This document shows positions 1 to 4,856 of a stretch of DNA of 5,452 nt, piece after piece. The stretch is from Omnitrophica bacterium GWA2_52_8. GTDB taxonomy: Bacteria > Omnitrophota > Omnitrophia > Omnitrophales > Aquincolibacteriaceae. The stretch spans positions 8,832 to 14,283 of the forward strand of contig MHFC01000023.1 in the NCBI GenBank assembly GCA_001804025.1, in the 5' to 3' direction. The stretch's first letter is position 1, and each line of letters opens with the position of its first letter. The position numbers and the translations under genes were made by a program. The notes beneath the pieces were generated by a model. The model was not told where the DNA came from and did not search any database. It was given only the letters and a program-made list of their open reading frames with translations.

Positions 1-254
1 GCAATCGCCGCATCAATGGACGGGAAATAGCGCAAATGGTTCTCTTGCCTTGATAGGGTTCGGCTGATCACAAAATTTTCGCGCTCCGGCAGGGGTTTGC
101 CGATGCTCTCAAAAGTTTTGCGGCCCATGATCACGGTGCTGCCGGCCGTTAATTTTTTGAAATGTTTGAGGTCCGAAGAAAAATGCCAGGGCAGCCGGTT
201 GTCTTTACCGATGACGCGGTTTTTCGCCATGGCGACAACATGGTAAAGCTTCAT
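1..254 (-). CDS. folA: Dihydrofolate reductase, 3' part cut by the window edge
   Basis: Reduces dihydrofolate to tetrahydrofolate with NADPH in the cytoplasm, restoring the cofactor that ThyA oxidises. The first 84 codons are visible and are not annotated elsewhere in this window. The protein opens [16 protein letters not shown], the usual first strand. [13 protein letters not shown] follows at about residues 21-33, with Trp23 and the catalytic acid Asp28 (Asp27 in E. coli). [18 protein letters not shown] at about 41-58 is the NADPH-binding segment, followed by NFVISR. About half of a usual 160-170 residue protein is present. The ATG (254-252) overlaps the thyA stop as ATGA, so translation is probably coupled to thyA. 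No Shine-Dalgarno sequence is seen in front. The family call is very secure; the C-terminal half lies outside the window. Confidence 0.96.
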   Translation of the reverse strand, partial: MKLYHVVAMAKNRVIGKDNRLPWHFSSDLKHFKKLTAGSTVIMGRKTFESIGKPLPERENFVISRTLSRQENHLRYFPSIDAAI

Positions 255-1045
255 ACGGCAACAGGGGCCTTGATGGCGGGGTGCGGGTCGTAGTGTTCCA
301 GCGCAAAATCTTCATAGCGGAAGCTGAATAAATCTTTCACAGCGGGGTTTATTTTCATGCCCGGAAGGGATTTCGGTTCGCGCGAGAGCTGAAGCCGGAC
401 CTGCTCCAGATGATTGGAATAAATATGAACATCCCCGAAGGTGTGCACAAATTCCCCCGGTTCCAGCCCGGTCACATGGGCCATCATTAAGGTCAGAAGG
501 GCATAAGACGCGATATTAAACGGGACTCCGAGAAAAACGTCCGCACTGCGCTGATAAAGCTGGCACGACAATTTTCCGTCCAGCACATAAAACTGAAAAA
601 GGCAGTGACACGGGGGCAGCGCCATGCGGTCGACATCCGAGGGGTTCCAGGCCGAGACAATCAGCCTGCGGCTGTCGGGGTTGCTGCGGATCATTTCCAG
701 GACCTGCCGGATTTGATCGATGGCCGATCCGTCCGGAGCCTGCCACGAACGCCACTGTTTGCCGTAAACCGGTCCCAGTTCTCCGCGCGCATCCGCCCAT
801 TCGTCCCAAATCGAAACGCCGTGCTCCTTGAGATAGCGGATATTGGTGTCCCCCCGCAGGAACCACAAGAGCTCATAAACAACTGATTTAAGATGGACCT
901 TTTTGGTTGTCAGAAGCGGAAATCCCTGCGATAAATCGGCGCGCAGCTGGTATCCAAATAGACTGATCGTTCCGGTCCCTGTGCGGTCCTTTTTTTCTTT
1001 GCCGTGGTCCAGGATATGTCGAAGAAGGTCGAGATAGGCTTTCAT
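251..1045 (-). CDS. thyA: Thymidylate synthase (ThyA type)
   Basis: Methylates dUMP to dTMP using 5,10-methylene-THF and releases dihydrofolate, which FolA recycles. From the ATG at 1045 the protein is 264 residues, the same length as E. coli ThyA, and key residues fall at the same numbers: Arg21, Arg126-Arg127, catalytic Cys146 in PPCHCLFQF, Arg166, Asp169, Asn177, and His207/Tyr209 in GDVHIYSNH. The C-terminus [11 protein letters not shown] is the conserved closing tail. The frame stays open upstream to a TTG at 1093, but [15 protein letters not shown] matches the family N-terminus, so the ATG at 1045 is preferred. The gene lies 54 bases after amrS and overlaps folA by 4 bases. No Shine-Dalgarno sequence precedes it, and a TATAAT ends 10 bases before the ATG. 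The gene is complete with no missing catalytic residue. Confidence 0.98.
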   Translation of the reverse strand: MKAYLDLLRHILDHGKEKKDRTGTGTISLFGYQLRADLSQGFPLLTTKKVHLKSVVYELLWFLRGDTNIRYLKEHGVSIWDEWADARGELGPVYGKQWRSWQAPDGSAIDQIRQVLEMIRSNPDSRRLIVSAWNPSDVDRMALPPCHCLFQFYVLDGKLSCQLYQRSADVFLGVPFNIASYALLTLMMAHVTGLEPGEFVHTFGDVHIYSNHLEQVRLQLSREPKSLPGMKINPAVKDLFSFRYEDFALEHYDPHPAIKAPVAV

Positions 1046-1055
1046 GACGGCCGCT

Positions 1056-1061
1056 ATTATA
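1056..1061 (-). promoter_or_regulatory. Candidate -10 box directly upstream of thyA
   Basis: A perfect TATAAT lies on the minus strand between amrS and thyA, followed by ten bases and the thyA ATG. Transcription would be expected to start about 3-4 bases before the ATG, giving a nearly leaderless message. The hexamer 17 bases upstream (1079-1084, TGGCAA) matches only 3 of 6 positions of TTGACA, so the promoter is uncertain. It would allow thyA-folA to be transcribed separately from amrS. Confidence 0.4.
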
Positions 1062-1099
1062 TTGGATTTTTCAGGAGATTGCCACGAAAGCAACCGGCT

Positions 1100-2206
1100 T
1101 TAAAACAAGGGCTGCACGCCTGCATGCGAAGGCTTTTTATTGATCAAGGGTTTCCAAAATCCGGGAATCTGGGCACTGCATTTGGGGCAACGGCCTTCGC
1201 GATTTGAAATCCTGTCTTCAATGACTTGAAAACCGGTCCGTTTAATCAGGCGCTCATGACAATTCGGACAGATCGTGTTTTCGCCGCCCCCCACCTGCCC
1301 CGGAAGATTGCCGGGATAAATATAATGCAGCCCCGCTTTCTTGCCGATGGCCGCGGCCCGCAAAAGATCTTTTGCGGTCGTGTTTTCGGGGTCTGTCATC
1401 TTGTAGTCTTTATGAAAGGCCGTTACATGCCACGGAATTCCCGGGGAGACCGAAACAATAAACTCCGTCAGGCGGGTTAATTCATCATCAGAATCATTAA
1501 AGCCCGGGATCAACAGCGTCACAATCTCCAGCCAGAATTTCCTATCATATAAATCACGGATTGTCCTGCACACATTATCAAGACTGCCGCCGAGCTCCCG
1601 GTAATGTTTATCATCAAACCCCTTGAGGTCGACTTTGTAGAGATCCACCCAGGGCCGGATGTAATCCAAAACTTCCGGCGTGCCGTTTCCGTTCGAAACA
1701 TACCCGGTGACAAGGCCTTCCTTTTTTGCTTCCTTGAATATTTCAACCGCCCATTCGCTTGTGATTAAAGGCTCGTTGTAGGTGCTCACCACCGCACGGC
1801 ACCCCCGCTTTACCGCCATATCGACAAGTTCCCGGGGAGAGATTTTGATGGGCGGCGAATCCGCTTCGGGGTCACGCAGCGCCTGGCTCGTCACCCAATT
1901 CTGGCAATTGGCGCAATGAAAATCGCAGCCGAGCATGCCGAAACTCAACGCTCGGGCGCCCGGCAAAGCATGGAAAAAAGGTTTCTTCTCAATGGGATCG
2001 TCCTGGAGGGCCCCAACATAGCCCCATGGGACAAAGAGCTTTCCGCCCTTGTTGAAGCGGACCTTGCAAACCCCCGGCTTTCCCTCCGGGATAGGACACC
2101 GGTGCCCGCAGGCAAAGCACCGCAGCCGGCCATCGGGCATGCTTTCAAACAGGACTCCGGTTTTTGTTTCTTTTTCCAAAACCTGGGCCAGCGTCGGTGA
2201 ATTCAT
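1100..2206 (-). CDS. amrS: AmmeMemoRadiSam-type radical SAM enzyme
   Basis: Radical SAM protein of the PflA-activase-like group found in the AmmeMemoRadiSam system (AMMECR1, Memo, radical SAM). Its reaction is not settled as far as I know. From the ATG at 2206 it has 368 residues. Four N-terminal cysteines (about 30, 33, 37, 47, in CFACGHRCPIPEGKPGVC) come first, then the family segment DPIEKKPFFHALPGARALSFG. The SAM-cluster motif CDFHCANC follows, with Cys94, Cys98 and Cys101 in CX3CX2C spacing, then QNW. VVSTYNEPLI and LYKVDLKGF are typical of the barrel. A C-terminal zinc-ribbon-like pair, CPNC and CPKC (about 313-316 and 340-343), ends the protein. A GTG at 2221 would add five residues, but the only SD-like purines then touch the codon. 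The AMMECR1 and Memo partners are not in the window; thyA-folA lie downstream. The family call is strong and the function is open. Confidence 0.9.
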   Translation of the reverse strand: MNSPTLAQVLEKETKTGVLFESMPDGRLRCFACGHRCPIPEGKPGVCKVRFNKGGKLFVPWGYVGALQDDPIEKKPFFHALPGARALSFGMLGCDFHCANCQNWVTSQALRDPEADSPPIKISPRELVDMAVKRGCRAVVSTYNEPLITSEWAVEIFKEAKKEGLVTGYVSNGNGTPEVLDYIRPWVDLYKVDLKGFDDKHYRELGGSLDNVCRTIRDLYDRKFWLEIVTLLIPGFNDSDDELTRLTEFIVSVSPGIPWHVTAFHKDYKMTDPENTTAKDLLRAAAIGKKAGLHYIYPGNLPGQVGGGENTICPNCHERLIKRTGFQVIEDRISNREGRCPKCSAQIPGFWKPLINKKPSHAGVQPLF

Positions 2207-2212
2207 GGCTTC

Positions 2213-2218
2213 ATTATA
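2213..2218 (-). promoter_or_regulatory. Candidate -10 box touching the amrS start
   Basis: A perfect TATAAT lies on the minus strand, followed by GAAGCC and the amrS ATG at 2206. If it is used, transcription would begin at or within a base or two of the ATG, making a leaderless message. No hexamer 16-18 bases upstream resembles TTGACA, and the TG directly in front is one base too close for an extended -10. It could be chance in a short AT-rich stretch. Confidence 0.3.
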
Positions 2219-2240
2219 CACCTTCTTATGAAAAGAAGTG
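2219..2240 (-). promoter_or_regulatory. Hairpin covering the SD-like sequence before amrS
   Basis: On the minus strand, CACUUCUU (2240-2233), a five-base loop UUCAU and AAGAAGGUG (2227-2219) form an 8-bp stem with one bulged base. The 3' arm contains AAGAAGG, the only purine-rich ribosome-binding-like run before amrS, although it sits 14 bases from the ATG, which is longer than usual. The 5' arm CACUUCUU is also the 3' strand of the closing helix of the upstream structured RNA, so the two pairings exclude each other. No U-run follows, so it is not a terminator. A regulatory role is inference. Confidence 0.4.
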
Positions 2241-2474
2241 CCTCCGGCTTAGTCCGGTTTTCTCATCGATTAGGTGAATCGATAAGAAAACCGCTTTGGA
2301 CGCATGGGGTTGCATCCAAAGTTTTGCGCCCGCGTTTTAACAGGGCGCAAAAGACAACCCCTGGGGTACAAATGAAAAAGCCCATTTGCACCACAGCCTC
2401 CGCGAGGGCATTTCTCATTGGTGATGAGAAATGCGGGTTAGGAGCAGCCCGGAATATAGCGGATACCACCTCTT
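2233..2474 (-). ncRNA. Candidate structured RNA of about 242 nt, unrecognised family
   Basis: On the minus strand the ends pair as AAGAGGUG (2474-2467) with CACUUCUU (2240-2233). A second helix may pair UCCGGgCU (2453-2446) with AGCCGGA (2249-2243). Inside are five hairpins. H1 is 11 bp (2434-2424/2418-2408, loop CACCA). A small CCUC/GAGG hairpin lies at 2407-2397. H2 is 10 bp (2392-2383/2374-2365, loop GGCUUUUU). H3 is 10 bp (2352-2343/2331-2322). H4 is 11 bp (2321-2311/2304-2294, loop ACCCCA). H5 is 17 bp (2293-2277/2271-2255, loop CACCU). P1, H2, H4 and H5 each contain one pair that is G·U on this strand but A·C on the other, which fixes the strand. GGGGUUG (2361-2355) is complementary to CAACCCC (2312-2306) at the H4 loop, a possible pseudoknot. 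It could be a separate small RNA or the leader of amrS. I see no RNase P, tmRNA, SRP or 6S signature. Confidence 0.6.
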
Positions 2475-2500
2475 ACGAAGTTTTTAAGCCATGATCTCTC

Positions 2501-2529
2501 AAGACATCCGGACGTTATTCGGTTATACT
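2501..2529 (+). promoter_or_regulatory. Candidate mutY promoter
   Basis: AAGACA (2501-2506, 4 of 6 to TTGACA) is separated by 17 bases from TATACT (2524-2529, 5 of 6 to TATAAT). It would give a leader of roughly 26 bases before the mutY ATG. It lies just outside the 5' end of the structured RNA on the other strand, as expected for a divergent control region. Confidence 0.4.
2522..2527 (-). promoter_or_regulatory. Possible -10 box for the minus-strand structured RNA
   Basis: TATAAC on the minus strand (5 of 6 to TATAAT) overlaps the candidate mutY -10 on the plus strand. A start about 7 bases downstream would begin the RNA near 2515, some 40 bases before its closing helix. The best -35-like hexamer, TTGATT at 2552-2547, sits at a 19-base spacing, so support is weak. 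Confidence 0.25.
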
Positions 2530-2562
2530 CGGTTTCCTTAACACTAAATCAAACCTTTTTTT

Positions 2563-3645
2563 ATGAGAAACACCTGGCTGCAAACCATAAAAACATTTCA
2601 AAAAAAACTACTCGAGTGGTTTAAAAGTAACGCCAGGGACCTGCCTTGGCGCAGAACGCACGATCCTTATCATATCTGGGTATCAGAAATCATGCTCCAG
2701 CAAACTCAGGTTGATACGGTTATTCCTTATTACACAAGATGGATTAATCGTTTTCCGGCCGTTCAAACACTTGCTCAGTCCCCTGTATCTGAAGTAATGA
2801 AGCACTGGGCCGGTCTTGGCTATTACCGCAGGGCCCGCATGCTACACGAAGCCGCTAAAACCATCTGCAAAAAATATGCCGGGGTGCTGCCGCAAGACAC
2901 CGATGAACTTCGAAAACTCCCCGGCATTGGCCGGTATACTGCCGGAGCCATTGCCAGCATTGCCTACAATCAAAAAGCGCCGGTTTTGGACGGGAATGTC
3001 ATCCGCGTTTTAAGCAGGGTCGAAGCCGTGAGCAATGACATTTCCCAGCTTAAAACCTTGAATCGCCTATGGCAGCTTGCGGAAGCTTATTTGCCGGATG
3101 AAAACACGGGCGATTTTAATCAAGCCCTCATGGAACTCGGCGCGACTGTGTGTTTCCCTGAAAATCCGCGCTGCGGCACCTGTCCCGTCGCTTCTCTTTG
3201 CAAAGCACACCGATTTAAAAAAGAGCCCTCGTTTCCTTTTAATTCAAGGCGTGAAAAACTGCTTAAAAAAAACTCATTCACTTTGGTTCTTCGGGCCAAT
3301 GGACGCGTCCTGATGCGGCGGCAGCCCACCGAAGCCCGCTGGGGCGGATTATGGATGTTTCCTTATTGGGAGAGCCGCGAGGCCATGCTCCAAGACCATT
3401 CCCTTATTTGCACCGAAGTCGGGTCAACGGCCAAACTAAAACAGCGCATGTCGCTTACACACGGCTTTACAAAATACCGCATAAAGCTGAGCGTATATGA
3501 AAGCCGCTTACCGGACAAAGTCAAATCGACACATTCAATTCTAGGCGATAAAAATGCCCGCTGGATCCCGGTTGCTCATCTTCCAAAATATGCGCTTCCT
3601 TCTCCTCATCAAAAAATCGCGGATGAAATCTCAAAAGATGTCTAG
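2563..3645 (+). CDS. mutY: Adenine DNA glycosylase MutY
   Basis: Removes adenine mispaired with 8-oxoguanine, preventing G-to-T transversions. The 360-residue protein is of normal family length with both usual domains. The N-terminal HhH-GPD domain shows LPWR (27-30), WVSEIMLQQTQVDTVIPYY with catalytic Glu42, the hairpin LPGIGRYTAGAIAS (119-132) and catalytic Asp143 in VLDGNVIRVLSR. The [4Fe-4S] ligands Cys197, Cys204, Cys207 and Cys213 keep the C-X6-C-X2-C-X5-C spacing. The C-terminal NUDIX-like domain from about 238 (FTLVLRANGRVLMRR, then WGGLWMFP at 260-267 and LTHGFTKYRIKL) reads the 8-oxoG strand. The ATG follows a run of T with no Shine-Dalgarno sequence. The stop overlaps the ygfZ start by 8 bases, which suggests co-translation. 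All key residues are present. Confidence 0.97.
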   Translation: MRNTWLQTIKTFQKKLLEWFKSNARDLPWRRTHDPYHIWVSEIMLQQTQVDTVIPYYTRWINRFPAVQTLAQSPVSEVMKHWAGLGYYRRARMLHEAAKTICKKYAGVLPQDTDELRKLPGIGRYTAGAIASIAYNQKAPVLDGNVIRVLSRVEAVSNDISQLKTLNRLWQLAEAYLPDENTGDFNQALMELGATVCFPENPRCGTCPVASLCKAHRFKKEPSFPFNSRREKLLKKNSFTLVLRANGRVLMRRQPTEARWGGLWMFPYWESREAMLQDHSLICTEVGSTAKLKQRMSLTHGFTKYRIKLSVYESRLPDKVKSTHSILGDKNARWIPVAHLPKYALPSPHQKIADEISKDV

Positions 3646-4726
3646 AGAACTTCCCCTCCAAAGCTTATGGGAGAAAATAGGCTGTGAGTGGGCCGCCGAA
3701 AAAAACTGGCGCCTTCCTAAAGACTTTCAAGGCCCCAAGATCGAGTATGCGGCCGTAGAAAAATCAGCAGGGATCGTCGATTATTCTTTTCGCGGCAAAC
3801 TCCGGGTCACCGGTTCCGAGCGGACCCTTTTTTTAAATAACATTTTAACGAACGACATCGCAAGCCTGGCTCCCGGCCAAGGCTGTTATGCCTGTCTCCT
3901 CACCGCCACAGGAAAAATCCTGGGCGACATGGCAGTTTATATTTTTGAGGACAGCATTCTGCTGGAAACTGAAATGAGTTATGAAAAGATTCTGCTGGAG
4001 CGCCTTACCAAACACCTCATTGCGGAGGACGTGGTCTTTGAGGATGTAACGGATCAATCCATGCTTCTCGCATTCCAAGGTCCGAAAGCAGATGCGGCCT
4101 TAGGGCAGCTTGGGATTTCAGGCCCTCTGCCCGAAGAAGCTTTCGCCCACCGGCAATTCGAAGCCGGCGGGATTTCAGGACATCTTGTCCGTCAAAGCTG
4201 GCTTGGAAAAGACGGCTGGCATCTTTGGATACCGGTCCGGCATGCGGCATCCATCGCGCCCCTTCTCGGAACTTGCATCCGGGACGGAAAGGTAACCCCC
4301 GTCGGATTTCAAACCAAGGAAACGTTGCGGATTGAGGCGGGAATTTTAAGGTATGGGACTGACACAAGCGAGGAAACCCTGCTTCCTGAAACCGGTCTTG
4401 AGTCTTTCGCGGCAAGCGAAACCAAGGGCTGCTACCCCGGGCAGGAAGTTGTGGCAAAAATCAAAACTTACGGCGGACTTAAAAGAAAGTTCGTTAAAAT
4501 TCTCCTTAAAGAGAATGTTGTCCCCATGGCATCTGCTTCTATTCATTCACAGAATACCCCGGGAACCCCGATTGGACGGGTCACAAGCTGTTGTCATTCT
4601 CCAAAATGGGGGAACATTCTTTGCCTGGCATCTGTGTCAAAAACAGCTGTCGAAAACGAAACAGAAGTAAAAATTGAGGCTCCTGGCAGAAACATTACGG
4701 GGGAACTCTTACCCCTTAAAGATTGA
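3638..4726 (+). CDS. ygfZ: YgfZ/GcvT-like folate-binding Fe-S maintenance protein
   Basis: Folate-binding protein related to the glycine cleavage T-protein. In E. coli, YgfZ uses a folate to support the activity of certain Fe-S enzymes such as MiaB. From the ATG at 3638 it has 362 residues, somewhat longer than the 326 of E. coli YgfZ. The signature KGCYPGQE lies at residues 263-270 with the functional Cys265, followed by VVAKIKTYGGLKRK. Earlier segments fit the aminomethyltransferase fold: GIVDYSFRGKLRVTGSERTLFLNNILTNDI near the N-terminus and LLTATGKILGDMAVY after it. The C-terminal 90 or so residues would form the beta-barrel. In-frame ATGs at 3623 and 3554 also exist; 3638 is chosen because the family N-terminus starts there and it overlaps mutY by only 8 bases. 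No good Shine-Dalgarno sequence is present. The gene pairs with the Fe-S enzyme gene mutY. Confidence 0.92.
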   Translation: MSRELPLQSLWEKIGCEWAAEKNWRLPKDFQGPKIEYAAVEKSAGIVDYSFRGKLRVTGSERTLFLNNILTNDIASLAPGQGCYACLLTATGKILGDMAVYIFEDSILLETEMSYEKILLERLTKHLIAEDVVFEDVTDQSMLLAFQGPKADAALGQLGISGPLPEEAFAHRQFEAGGISGHLVRQSWLGKDGWHLWIPVRHAASIAPLLGTCIRDGKVTPVGFQTKETLRIEAGILRYGTDTSEETLLPETGLESFAASETKGCYPGQEVVAKIKTYGGLKRKFVKILLKENVVPMASASIHSQNTPGTPIGRVTSCCHSPKWGNILCLASVSKTAVENETEVKIEAPGRNITGELLPLKD

Positions 4727-4856
4727 TCTACTTACCGCTGGCTTAATAAAGGGGTCGGGTCAAAACCAACTCTTCGCTGTGTCCACTTTTTCGGAGGAAG
4801 ATCAATTCAGCGCTCTGAAACACCAAACGCATAACAACTACTCATTCGATTTGTAA
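4727..4856. other. Gene-free convergent gap with a possible mobile-element remnant
   Basis: This 130-base gap separates the stop codons of ygfZ and the methyltransferase. No reading frame in it looks real. AAAGGGGTCGGGTCAAAACC (4748-4767) resembles the GGGGTCnGGTC end sequences I recall beside REP-associated transposases in environmental genomes, but its inverted partner is absent. TTCAG-CGCT-CTGAA (4807-4820) can form a 5-bp hairpin. It lacks a following T-run on either strand, so I do not call it a terminator. Confidence 0.3.

Noticed and set aside
516..866. 116-codon minus-strand open frame inside thyA
   Set aside because: It is an out-of-frame shadow of the thyA catalytic region.
1046..1093. 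Upstream TTG start giving ThyA 16 extra residues
   Set aside because: The extra residues are not part of the family, and the ATG at 1045 gives exactly 264 residues with E. coli numbering of the active site.
2263..2469. 68-codon minus-strand open frame in the same gap
   Set aside because: It is contained wholly within the structured RNA, has no ribosome-binding site, and its Cys/Pro-rich product looks like translated stem-loops.
2459..2470. Minus-strand GGUGGUAUCCGC resembles the T-box consensus (GGUGGUACCGCG)
   Set aside because: In T-box leaders this motif sits near the 3' end, before an antiterminator/terminator. Here it lies at the 5' end of the RNA, with no specifier stem upstream and no terminator U-run.
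2233..2474. Retron ncRNA, MITE or integron attC array as explanation of the hairpins
   Set aside because: There is no reverse transcriptase or integrase nearby and no clear target-site duplication. The consistent G·U polarity favours a strand-specific RNA over a DNA-level inverted-repeat element, although a MITE is not fully excluded.
2228..2494. 88-codon plus-strand open frame in the divergent gap
   Set aside because: It lies across the hairpin array, its translation shows no recognisable domain, and the inverted-repeat structure explains the sequence better than coding does.
3554..3637. Earlier ATG starts (3554, 3623) for ygfZ
   Set aside because: 3554 would overlap mutY by 92 bases and adds residues unlike the family N-terminus. 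3623 is possible but offers no better ribosome-binding site.
4017..4457. 146-codon minus-strand open frame inside ygfZ
   Set aside because: It lies opposite a clearly coding ygfZ region that includes the signature motif, and its translation is Arg/Pro-rich with no domain.
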